From: SZUA-309 sp965233675
GTDB taxonomy: Bacteria > Pseudomonadota > Gammaproteobacteria > Pseudomonadales > Azotimanducaceae
Direction of reading: 5' to 3'
DNA length: 64,000 bases
Assembly (NCBI GenBank): GCA_965233675.1
Contig: OZ247498.1
Span: forward strand, 124,001 to 188,000
Positions within the stretch are counted from its first letter, which is position 1. Each line of letters starts with the position of its first letter. The position numbers and the translations under genes were made by a program. The notes beneath the pieces are model-generated. The model made no database searches. It saw only the letters and a list, made by a program, of their open reading frames with translations, and had not been told where the DNA came from. This document shows, piece by piece, positions 50,940 through 58,386 of the stretch.

Positions 50940-52198
50940 GTGGCAGATTGCGACTTGGGCTCAGAAGCCTGTGGAGTCGGCGGGTGGCGGTCGGCCTGAC
51001 GATGACGGGCGTTGCCCTGTCCGTCGCCATGATCCTCGGTGTGGAACGCATCCGGGTCGAGACTCGGGAAAATTTCACCCAGACGGTCTCAGGCACCGAC
51101 CTCATCGTCGGGGCACGGACGAGCCCCGTCCAGCTGCTGCTTTACAGTGTGTTCCGAATCGGCGATGCCACCACCAATCTGAGCTTTTCGAGTTTTGAGA
51201 AGATTTCCCGCCATCCCACGATCGCCTGGGCTGTGCCGATTTCGCTGGGGGATTCCCATCGGAGTTTTCGGGTGGTGGGGACCACGCCGGCTTACTTTGA
51301 GCACCTTCGTCATGGCCGCGGGGAGCCCCTCGAATTCAACGCCGGTCATGCCCTTGAAGCGCGCTTCGACGTGGTGATCGGGGCGGAGGTTGCCCGGGCG
51401 CTGGACTATTCGCTGGGTACACCCGTCGTGATCGCCCATGGCACCAGAGACGACGGACTATCCGGTCACGACACGCTGCCGTTCACCGTGGTCGGCATAC
51501 TCGAACCCACCGGCACACCGGTGGATCGATCGCTGCACATCCTGCTCGAGGCGGTGGAAGCGATCCACGTGGGCTGGGAGTCGGGCGTCCGGGTGCCTTC
51601 GGCCGAGCTGGATCTGGACCATGCCGATCACGCGGAGCTGCATCCGGAGTCGATCAGTGCCTTCTTCCTCGGGCTCAAACGGCGATCGGATGCACTCACC
51701 CTGCAGCGGGCGATCAACGGTTTTCCGGAGGAAGCGCTGTCCGCGATCCTGCCTGGTGTGGCCCTGAATTCGCTGTGGGATCTGTTCGGTGGCGTGGAGG
51801 TGGGTCTGCTCAGCGTGGCCGCCATGACGGTTGTGACAGGATTGATCGGGATGGTGGTTGGTCTCACCGCCACGCTCAATGAGCGCCGGCGTGAAATGGC
51901 CATTCTGCGTTCAGTGGGTGCACGGCCGGCCGATATTTTCGGGCTCTATGTTCTCGAGTCCGGCGTAATCGGAGCGGTGGGCGCGATTTCCGGCTACCTG
52001 CTGCTTTCTCTCGCCCTGCTGCTGGCCAATCCGGTCCTGGCGGCTGAGGTGGGCATTCGATTCAGTGTGGCGTTGCCGGCGGCACGGGAACTGGCGCTGA
52101 TGGGGGCCGTGTTCACCCTGGCGTTGCTGACCGGCTGCCTGCCGGCCTGGCAGGCCTACCGACTGTCGCTGCACGACGGTCTGGATGCGCAGGGTTAG
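50936..52198 (+). CDS. FtsX-like ABC permease
   Basis: A 420-residue permease of the FtsX/MacB type: N-terminal helix (about 15-35), a large periplasmic domain, and three C-terminal helices, the first followed by LNERRREMAILRSVGARP, the classic coupling loop. The periplasmic domain carries a D/H-rich stretch, DLDHADHAELHPE (about 223-235), that might bind metal. It is coupled to the ATPase by a 4-nt overlap and precedes the ZIP-like gene by 3 bp. Confidence 0.92.
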   Translation: MSGRLRLGLRSLWSRRVAVGLTMTGVALSVAMILGVERIRVETRENFTQTVSGTDLIVGARTSPVQLLLYSVFRIGDATTNLSFSSFEKISRHPTIAWAVPISLGDSHRSFRVVGTTPAYFEHLRHGRGEPLEFNAGHALEARFDVVIGAEVARALDYSLGTPVVIAHGTRDDGLSGHDTLPFTVVGILEPTGTPVDRSLHILLEAVEAIHVGWESGVRVPSAELDLDHADHAELHPESISAFFLGLKRRSDALTLQRAINGFPEEALSAILPGVALNSLWDLFGGVEVGLLSVAAMTVVTGLIGMVVGLTATLNERRREMAILRSVGARPADIFGLYVLESGVIGAVGAISGYLLLSLALLLANPVLAAEVGIRFSVALPAARELALMGAVFTLALLTGCLPAWQAYRLSLHDGLDAQG

Positions 52199-52201
52199 CC
52201 G

Positions 52202-52981
52202 GTGATTTACCTGGTGCTCAGTATCCTTGCCCTGGTGGCGGGTCCGTTCGTTTTTTCACTGGCCTCCCGCCAACCCGCCGCCCGGGAGGCGCTCGAAGGG
52301 TTCATCCTGATTACCCTGGCCGGCATCATCTGCCTGCACATCGCACCGGAAGCCTGGCGGATTGCCGGTTTTGCCAGCGTTGTCACGGGGCTGCTGGGTC
52401 TGGCTTTCCCGGCATTGCTGGAACGCATTTTCCGGCAGGCGCTGACCCGGGCCCATCTGGTGGTGCTGGCCGTTGCGGCGGCGGGCATCGTGGTACATGC
52501 GGTGCTGGATGGGATCGCCCTTCTGCCGCTGATGACAGAACCGGGTGGAGAGCACGGGGGACGGGCGCTCGCGATCGGCGTGATCATTCACCGCTTACCC
52601 GTCGGCATGGCCATCTGGTGGGTGCTGCGACCCCAGTTCGGCACAACGGTTGCCGTCACGACCTTTCTGGTGGTGATCGTCACGACCGTGGTCGGCTACC
52701 TGGTCGGCGGCGATCTGCTGGTCTCCTCCGCCTGGAGCCTGGCACTATTCCAGTCTTTTGTGGCCGGTTCCCTGGTTCACGTGGCGCTGTTCGGCATCCA
52801 CCATGAACACGATCATGCCCATGAGGTGGCCGCATATGTCGAAGAAACCGCTGAACGGACCGCAGACACGCCGGGCACCGGGCGGTCGGTGCGGCCGCGC
52901 AACCTTCAGTCCTGGGCCTTCCGTGCCGGTCTGCTGCTTGGCCTGGTGACGGTTTTCGGGTTACCGCACATTTCGAGCTGA
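52202..52981 (+). CDS. ZIP-like integral membrane protein
   Basis: A 259-residue protein with about seven to eight hydrophobic helices. Two segments match the metal-binding helices of ZIP transporters: VVHAVLDGIALLP (H-x3-D-G) and VIIHRLPVGMAIWW (H-x-x-P-x-G). A His-rich loop, HHEHDHAHE, near 200 supports divalent-metal binding. GTG start 3 bp after the permease stop. With the ABC pair upstream it may form a zinc or other metal-handling unit, similar in arrangement to known zinc-responsive clusters; this remains inference. Confidence 0.75.
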   Translation: MIYLVLSILALVAGPFVFSLASRQPAAREALEGFILITLAGIICLHIAPEAWRIAGFASVVTGLLGLAFPALLERIFRQALTRAHLVVLAVAAAGIVVHAVLDGIALLPLMTEPGGEHGGRALAIGVIIHRLPVGMAIWWVLRPQFGTTVAVTTFLVVIVTTVVGYLVGGDLLVSSAWSLALFQSFVAGSLVHVALFGIHHEHDHAHEVAAYVEETAERTADTPGTGRSVRPRNLQSWAFRAGLLLGLVTVFGLPHISS

Positions 52982-53038
52982 ACGGCTGTCGTGATAGGCT
53001 TGCCGCCCTCAAATTCCCTGCAAAGAAGCCTTGAAAGC

Positions 53039-54130
53039 ATGAGCACGCCTTTTGATTCCATGGAAGATGCCATCGCCGCCGTTCGTGCCGGAGAGATGGT
53101 CGTGGTGGTGGACGACGACGATCGGGAGAACGAAGGTGATCTGATCATGGCGGCCAGTAAGGCGACGGCCGAGCAGGTGGCCTTCATGATCCGCCATACC
53201 AGCGGCATCCTCTGCACGCCGATCCTCGAAGACCAGGCGGCCAAACTGCATCTGGATCCCATGGTGGCGCGCAACGATGCGCCGATGAGCACGGCCTTCA
53301 CCGTCTCCATCGACTACAAGGATGGTCTTACCACAGGGATTTCCGCCGAAGAGCGGGCGGCCACCGTGCAGGCCCTGACCAGCAACAACGTGGTTGCCGA
53401 TGACTTCGTCCGACCCGGGCACATCTTCCCGCTGGTGGCCCGTCGCGGCGGGGTGCTGGTTCGGTCCGGGCATACGGAGGCGGGCATCGACCTGGCTCAG
53501 CTCGCCGGATTGCCGCCGGTCGGATTGCTGGCCGAACTGGTCAACGATGATGGGACCGTGCAGCGGTTGCCCCAGCTTCTGGAGTTCGCCAAGGCGCATA
53601 AGCTGAAGATCGTCTCCATTGCCGACATGATTGCCTACCGGCAGCGTCGGGAGCAGCTGGTGGAACGAACGATGGAGTTCGAAATGCAGACGCGGATCGG
53701 ACCTGCACGGGCCTATGCCTACAAGACCAAGTTCGAGGCGGCGGAGCATATCGCCCTCGTATTCGGCGAACTCGGCGACTCGGTGCCCGTCCGCATCCAC
53801 CGGGAAAAGCTGCTGGACGATGTGTTCGGCCCCCAGACCAATCATTCGCAGAGCCTGCTCGACGTTGCCCTGGACCGGATCCAGTCTCTGGGTGGTGGGG
53901 TGCTCATTTACCTGCGTTCGGGATTCGTCGGTGTCCCCCTGGAGTCGCTGGCTGACCAGAGCCGGGAAGAGTCCCGTCGCGCGGAATGGCTGGAAATCGG
54001 TGTTGGTGCTCAGATCCTGCGGGATCTGGGCCTGACCCGGATCCGACTGATCGCGGGCCGGGAAGTGGACTATGTGGGGGTGGAGGGCTTCGGCCTCACA
54101 CTGGAGTCCACGGAGCTGCTGGACGGCTGA
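53039..54130 (+). CDS. ribB: 3,4-dihydroxy-2-butanone-4-phosphate synthase with degenerate GTP cyclohydrolase II domain
   Basis: A 363-residue two-domain riboflavin enzyme from the ATG at 53039. The N-terminal DHBP synthase domain (about 1-205) is intact: VDDDDRENEGDLIMAA acid loop, HTSGILCTP and RSGHTEAGIDLAQLAG. It converts ribulose-5-phosphate to DHBP plus formate. The C-terminal domain aligns with GTP cyclohydrolase II, but the three zinc-binding cysteines are missing: the segment reads RIHREKLLDDVFGPQTNHSQ, with no Cys. It therefore probably lacks cyclohydrolase activity, so RibA must be encoded elsewhere. No FMN riboswitch fits in the 57-bp gap upstream. Confidence 0.93.
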   Translation: MSTPFDSMEDAIAAVRAGEMVVVVDDDDRENEGDLIMAASKATAEQVAFMIRHTSGILCTPILEDQAAKLHLDPMVARNDAPMSTAFTVSIDYKDGLTTGISAEERAATVQALTSNNVVADDFVRPGHIFPLVARRGGVLVRSGHTEAGIDLAQLAGLPPVGLLAELVNDDGTVQRLPQLLEFAKAHKLKIVSIADMIAYRQRREQLVERTMEFEMQTRIGPARAYAYKTKFEAAEHIALVFGELGDSVPVRIHREKLLDDVFGPQTNHSQSLLDVALDRIQSLGGGVLIYLRSGFVGVPLESLADQSREESRRAEWLEIGVGAQILRDLGLTRIRLIAGREVDYVGVEGFGLTLESTELLDG

Positions 54131-54396
54131 TCTCCGGGGCCGGGCGACGGCCGTGCTGGATTACCACGGTAGTGGAACCCCGCCAGTTTGCCTTTTTCGC
54201 CAACGTAGACGATTCGGATGTCGCCGGTACGCGCGGCGCAACCGCTGCAGCGCAGCCGGGTTCTCACCTGTTCTATGCTCAGATTTTCACTATGGACGTC
54301 GATCAGTTTCTGAATGGCGACCTGCTCCATGCGCTCACAGTCCGTGCACACCGCGTAGAGCTGAAAGCGCTCGACCAGATCGCCCATCGTTTTCAT
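54070..54396 (-). CDS. Small Zn-ribbon protein behind LexA-like box
   Basis: A 108-residue protein with two CxxC pairs (AVCTDCERM and LRCSGCAAR), the pattern of a small zinc ribbon, and a disordered P/S-rich tail. No named family recognised. Its last 61 nt lie antisense to the 3' end of ribB. The ATG at 54396 (or 54387) sits immediately after a LexA-like box and a -10 hexamer, so its mRNA would be leaderless or nearly so. Regulation by the SOS response is suggested by the box. Coding status is supported by the Cys pairs and promoter but not certain. Confidence 0.6.
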   Translation of the reverse strand: MKTMGDLVERFQLYAVCTDCERMEQVAIQKLIDVHSENLSIEQVRTRLRCSGCAARTGDIRIVYVGEKGKLAGFHYRGNPARPSPGPGDQPSSSSVDSSVRPKPSTPT

Positions 54397-54397
54397 G

Positions 54398-54413
54398 CTG
54401 TATGTATATACAG
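54398..54413. promoter_or_regulatory. LexA (SOS) box
   Basis: ctgtatgtatatacag matches the gammaproteobacterial LexA operator CTGTATATATATACAG in 15 of 16 positions, with CTG and CAG ends spaced by 10 bp. It covers the -10 box of the minus-strand promoter for the Zn-ribbon gene and lies 27 bp before the small plus-strand frame that leads into pdxA. Confidence 0.72.
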
Positions 54414-54434
54414 TTATACGGCGGCTCTGGTCAA
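54405..54434 (-). promoter_or_regulatory. Sigma70 promoter overlapping LexA box
   Basis: On the minus strand: -35 TTGACC (54434-54429), 18-bp spacer, -10 TATATA (54410-54405). The predicted transcription start is near 54398, that is within 2 nt of the Zn-ribbon ATG at 54396. Confidence 0.55.
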
Positions 54435-54440
54435 TGTCAG

Positions 54441-54560
54441 ATGGCAGATATGTCTGATCAGCGCCAGCTTGAATGCCAGATCAAATATCAGGTCGATGTC
54501 GAGTACGATGAACGGCCTGGTGAGATCTGTTTTCGTGTTCCCGTTGGAATCCTGACATGA
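54441..54560 (+). CDS. Possible 39-residue leader peptide coupled to pdxA
   Basis: A short frame starting at ATG 54441 and ending in TGA at 54560, which overlaps the pdxA ATG (ATGA). The peptide is polar and acidic (QIKYQVDVEYDERPGEICF, then RVPVG). The 4-nt overlap favours translational coupling. There is no clear ribosome binding site and no known family; an in-frame ATG inside the LexA box (54402) is an alternative start. Confidence 0.35.
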   Translation: MADMSDQRQLECQIKYQVDVEYDERPGEICFRVPVGILT

Positions 54561-55552
54561 ATAAACCCGTACTGGTTACCCTCGGCGATCCCGCCGGGGT
54601 CGGTCCCGAAGTGGCCGCCAAGGTGATGAGTGCCCGTGAACCGTCCGGGTCGTCTCCCCTGGTTTTTGTCGGCAGCGCCTGGGCGTTGCAGCGGGGTGCA
54701 GAGCCCGCGTGTGTGACGCTGCCAGCCTTGCCTGTTGTCACCACCGTGGCGGAAGCAGGGCCGGGTATGTCCCTCCTGGACCTGGGCGAGGCACCTCAGA
54801 ACTTCGAATTCGGCCGGGTGGACGCCCACTGCGGTCGGCTGGCCGTGCTGGCGGTGGAATGCGCCGCCCGGGCCTGTATCGAGGGCCATGCGGCGGCCAT
54901 GGTCACCTGCCCGATCAATAAAGAGGCCATTCACGCCGCCGGGTACGTGGACGACATCGGTCATCAGGAGATTCTGGCGCGAATGACCGGGGCGGAGTGG
55001 ACGGCAACCATGCTGATGACGCCTGGACTCAAGGTCGTGCACCTGTCGACCCACAAGTCGCTGATCGAAGCCGCACGCTATGTGACCCGGGCGACGGTAC
55101 TGGAAAAGCTGCGTCTCATGCAGGAGACCCTGACTGGCTGGGGGTTGGCGACACCGAGAATTGCGGTTGCCGCGCTCAATCCTCACGGTGGCGAAGGCGG
55201 CCTCCTCGGCCGGGAGGAAATCGAGGAGCTGGCGCCCGCGGTGGCGGACGCTCGTGCGGAAGGGATCGATGCTTCCGGACCGGTGCCGGCGGACTCCGTA
55301 TTCAATCGGGCTATCGACGGTGAGTTCGATGTGGTGCTGGCGCTCTATCACGACCAGGGTCATATCGCGATCAAGGTGCACGACTTTCACCAGAGCACCA
55401 CGGCGACACTGGGCATCCCGTTTATCCGTACCTCAGTGGATCATGGCACGGCCTTCGATATCGCCGGGCAGGGGAAAGCCGATCCCCGGGGTCTGCATGC
55501 AGCGATCGATGCTGCCGAGGCGCTGGTGGCGGGAGAGCTGGACAGGCTCTGA
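54557..55552 (+). CDS. pdxA: 4-hydroxythreonine-4-phosphate dehydrogenase
   Basis: A 331-residue PdxA enzyme that oxidises 4-phosphohydroxy-L-threonine with NAD(P)+ in pyridoxal-phosphate biosynthesis. Seen: TLGDPAGVGPEV at the N-terminus, and the three metal-binding histidine segments DDIGHQEILARM, ALYHDQGHIAIK and TSVDHGTAFDIAG. Length is typical. The start overlaps the preceding short frame. In E. coli pdxA lies next to ksgA/surA; that context is absent here. Confidence 0.95.
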   Translation: MNKPVLVTLGDPAGVGPEVAAKVMSAREPSGSSPLVFVGSAWALQRGAEPACVTLPALPVVTTVAEAGPGMSLLDLGEAPQNFEFGRVDAHCGRLAVLAVECAARACIEGHAAAMVTCPINKEAIHAAGYVDDIGHQEILARMTGAEWTATMLMTPGLKVVHLSTHKSLIEAARYVTRATVLEKLRLMQETLTGWGLATPRIAVAALNPHGGEGGLLGREEIEELAPAVADARAEGIDASGPVPADSVFNRAIDGEFDVVLALYHDQGHIAIKVHDFHQSTTATLGIPFIRTSVDHGTAFDIAGQGKADPRGLHAAIDAAEALVAGELDRL

Positions 55553-55654
55553 GCCGTCCGCGCATCACCCGCCCGGCGCTGATTGCCAGGGCTTCGAGCG
55601 TGGGGCAAACTGCCGGGTCTTACGTAAATCACAAGATTCCATCTAGGGGGAAGC

Positions 55655-56737
55655 ATGAAGGCTGCCGTATTCCGTGAAGTAAACCAGCCAATGGAAGTGG
55701 AAGAGATCGAGATCTCCAAGCCGGGGCCGCGGGAGGTTCTGATCCGCACGGCCGCGGCGGGCGTTTGCCATAGCGATCTGCATTTCTACAACGGCACATA
55801 TCCGGGCATCACACCCATGGTGCTCGGTCACGAGAGTGCGGGCATCGTCGAGCAGGTCGGTTCCGACGTGCACTACGTGAAGCCGGGTGACCATGTGATC
55901 ACCTGTCTGTCTGTCTTCTGCGGTCATTGCGAGCACTGTCTCACCGGCCATATGTCGCTCTGCCAGGAACCGGAAACCAAGCGCGGCCAGGATGATGAGC
56001 CGCGGATCAGCCATGCCGGTGGCGAGGTGCAGCAGTTTGCGAATCTGGGCTCTTTTGCCGAGCACATGCTGGTGCACGAGCATGCGGTGGCCAAGATCCG
56101 CGAAGACATGCCGCTGGACCGGGCCGCGCTGATCGGCTGTGGTGTGACCACGGGCGTGGGTGCCGTCATCCACACCGCCAAGGTGGAACCGGGCTCCACG
56201 GTGGCCGTCATCGGTTGCGGCGGCGTCGGCCTGTCCTGTATCAACGGTGCGGCCATCGCCGGAGCCTCGCGGGTGATCGCCGTGGACATGGTGCCGTCCA
56301 AACTCGAACTGGCGCGCAAGTTCGGCGCCACGGATGTGGTGAACGCCTCCGAAGGCGACCCCATCGAACAGGTGAAGGAACTCACCGGTGGTGGTGTGCA
56401 CTATTCGTTTGAAGCCATCGGGCTCAAGATCACGGCGGAGCAGGCGTTCGGCATGTTGAAAAACGGCGGCACAGCCACCGTGATCGGCATGATCCCACCG
56501 GGCGACATGGTTTCCCTGCATGGCCCGGATTTCCTGTTCGAGAAGAAGATTCAGGGTTCTTTCATGGGTTCCAACCGCTTCCGGGTGGATATGCCGCGTT
56601 TCGTGGAACTGTATCTGCAGGGCAAGCTGCATCTGGACGATCTGGTCTCCAGCCACATCAAGCTGTCGGACATCAATGATGCCTTCAAAGCGCTCGAGAC
56701 CGGAGAGATCGCCCGCAACGTGATCATGTTCGACTGA
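55655..56737 (+). CDS. Zinc-dependent alcohol dehydrogenase
   Basis: A 360-residue medium-chain dehydrogenase. Catalytic zinc ligands: Cys in AAGVCHSDLHFYNG and His/Glu in LGHESAGIVE. Structural zinc cysteines are in SVFCGHCEHCLTGHMSLC. NAD(P) loop is GCGGVGLSCINGA. The closest pattern is the class III/Zn-binding acyl/aryl alcohol dehydrogenases. Preceded by a strong GGGGGA ribosome binding site. Its stop overlaps the start of the FAH gene, so the two are coupled in a catabolic unit. Substrate alcohol unknown. Confidence 0.93.
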   Translation: MKAAVFREVNQPMEVEEIEISKPGPREVLIRTAAAGVCHSDLHFYNGTYPGITPMVLGHESAGIVEQVGSDVHYVKPGDHVITCLSVFCGHCEHCLTGHMSLCQEPETKRGQDDEPRISHAGGEVQQFANLGSFAEHMLVHEHAVAKIREDMPLDRAALIGCGVTTGVGAVIHTAKVEPGSTVAVIGCGGVGLSCINGAAIAGASRVIAVDMVPSKLELARKFGATDVVNASEGDPIEQVKELTGGGVHYSFEAIGLKITAEQAFGMLKNGGTATVIGMIPPGDMVSLHGPDFLFEKKIQGSFMGSNRFRVDMPRFVELYLQGKLHLDDLVSSHIKLSDINDAFKALETGEIARNVIMFD

Positions 56738-57579
56738 TGCGCTGGCTATCCTTCGAGATCGGTGGCAAGGCGAGTTACGGCTATCTGACTCGCGACGGTG
56801 CCGGGGTGGTCGACGTTGGTCGGCGTTCGGCGGTGCCGGATCTGAAGAGCGCCATAGCCGAGGGTCTGGTCGCACAGGGTGCGAGCCATGGCGATGAAGC
56901 AGACGTTGACCTGAAAGACATCGTTTATCTGCCGACCATCCCCAACCCGGACAAGATTCTCTGCGTGGGCCTGAATTACAAGGCCCATCAGGAAGAGACC
57001 GGGCGCGGTGGCGAAGGGGTGCCGACGGTTTTCGTGCGCTTCGCGGCTGCGCAGATGGGACATCAGGCGCCGATGGTTCGACCCAGGGAATCCAACACCC
57101 TGGATTTCGAAGGCGAGATCGCCATGATCATCGGCAAAGGCGGGCGTCGCATCGCCCGGGACACCGCGCTCGAGCATGTGATCGGTTTCGGAATCTACAA
57201 CGACGGCAGCGTGCGCGAATATCAGCGCCAGACCGCGCAGTTCACGCCGGGTAAAAATTTCGCGAACACAGGTGGTTTCGGCCCCTGGATGATGACGCCG
57301 GATGAGATTGGCGATCTGGACGAGATGGAGATCACCACCCGACTCAATGGTGAAGTGATGCAGAACGCCAAAGCAGGCCTCATCGTCCATGGCTTCGCGG
57401 AGCTGATCGAGTTCTGCTCCACCTTCATCGAACTCGCCCCGGGTGATGTGATCGTGACCGGCACGCCGGGCGGTGTTGGTGCGGCCCGCAATCCGCCGGT
57501 GTTCATGGATGAAGGCGATACCATCGAAGTGGAAGTGAAGCCGATCGGTACTCTGTCGAATCCGGTGGTGCGGGACTAG
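56737..57579 (+). CDS. Fumarylacetoacetate hydrolase-family protein
   Basis: A 280-residue FAH-fold protein: VGLNYKAHQEETGR, FEGEIAMIIGKGGRRI with the metal-binding acids, and IVTGTPGGVGAARNPP. The family hydrolyses C-C bonds of acylpyruvates or hydrates/isomerises 2-oxo acids in aromatic meta-cleavage routes. Coupled to the alcohol dehydrogenase by a 1-nt overlap. Structured element copy 3 lies just after its stop. Confidence 0.9.
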   Translation: MRWLSFEIGGKASYGYLTRDGAGVVDVGRRSAVPDLKSAIAEGLVAQGASHGDEADVDLKDIVYLPTIPNPDKILCVGLNYKAHQEETGRGGEGVPTVFVRFAAAQMGHQAPMVRPRESNTLDFEGEIAMIIGKGGRRIARDTALEHVIGFGIYNDGSVREYQRQTAQFTPGKNFANTGGFGPWMMTPDEIGDLDEMEITTRLNGEVMQNAKAGLIVHGFAELIEFCSTFIELAPGDVIVTGTPGGVGAARNPPVFMDEGDTIEVEVKPIGTLSNPVVRD

Positions 57580-57631
57580 CCGCCGAGGGTAGCGCGCCGA
57601 AGTCACCTCGTCCCTGGTAGCTGCAGCTGGG

Positions 57632-57776
57632 TGTGAAGGCACAAAGGCGTTTTCATAAACGTGAGAGCGAGGCCGAAGGCGTCCGATTTGACTCGCGCAG
57701 CGAGGCAAGATCGGCAACTGAGGGAAGCGCGGAGCGCCCGAACGGGAGTGCATGAAAACGCCTTTGTGCCTTCACA
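57632..57776 (+). repeat. Structured palindromic element, copy 3
   Basis: Arms 57632-57656 and 57752-57776 are perfectly complementary over 25 bp. The core matches copy 2 (36350-36487) at about 88 per cent by eye, with the same internal hairpin ctcgc-gca-gcgag and the block gcgcggagcgcccga. It lies between convergent FAH and VOC genes. Frames reading across it in the minus direction are not called. Confidence 0.88.
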
Positions 57777-57796
57777 TCCTGCGGACGATCCAAGTA

Positions 57797-58345
57797 TCAG
57801 GTTCTATTCAACGTCATCCGTTCCTGTTCAGTAAAATCACCACCAGTTCGAGCCGGGTAGCTGACATCCGCCTCCGTCAGCGGCCGTGCCCAGGCGGCGA
57901 ACTCGAGTTGGGTGCCGTCGGGATCCTTGAAGTAGATCGAGCGCACGAAGGTGCTCGGTGATGGCGGGTTGCTGGCGCCACCTTCGCTGTCATCGTGATT
58001 CACCACCTCGGTGACTTCGACGCCCAGGTCGGCAAGCTTCTGCCGGTAGGCTTCGATTTTCTCCGGTGCCACATTGAAGGCCACGTGGTTCATGATGCCC
58101 GGTGTGGCGGTGATCCGTTGGTATTCTTTCGCTTCCACCGCCTCCGGTCCGTTCGGAAACCAGAAGAAGGCCAGTTGATCACCGCCGCCGCAATCGAAGA
58201 AGTAGTGCTTGCCGCGTCCACCCGGCAGCTCGATGGTCTTGGTCAGCGGCATGCCGAGCACGTTGACATAGAAGTCCACGGTCCGGTCCATGTCTTCGCA
58301 GACCAGGGCCAGGTGGTTGATGCCGAGATACTCGAACGTTGCCAT
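57797..58345 (-). CDS. VOC-family (glyoxalase/extradiol-type) protein
   Basis: A 182-residue vicinal-oxygen-chelate protein: LGINHLALVCEDMDRTVDFY with the first metal His, IMNHVAFNVAPEKI with the second, and FKDPDGTQLEFAAW with the metal Glu. Probably a dioxygenase, isomerase or glyoxalase-like enzyme; substrate unknown. It follows the LLM oxidoreductase gene by 41 bp on the same strand and is convergent with the ADH-FAH unit. Confidence 0.9.
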   Translation of the reverse strand: MATFEYLGINHLALVCEDMDRTVDFYVNVLGMPLTKTIELPGGRGKHYFFDCGGGDQLAFFWFPNGPEAVEAKEYQRITATPGIMNHVAFNVAPEKIEAYRQKLADLGVEVTEVVNHDDSEGGASNPPSPSTFVRSIYFKDPDGTQLEFAAWARPLTEADVSYPARTGGDFTEQERMTLNRT

Positions 58346-58386
58346 GCCGTCTCTCCCTGGATCAGCCGCTTCGCGGCGGTTCTGCC

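Noticed and set aside
52982..53038. FMN riboswitch before ribB
   Set aside because: The gap is only 57 bp and shows no RFN-element motifs.
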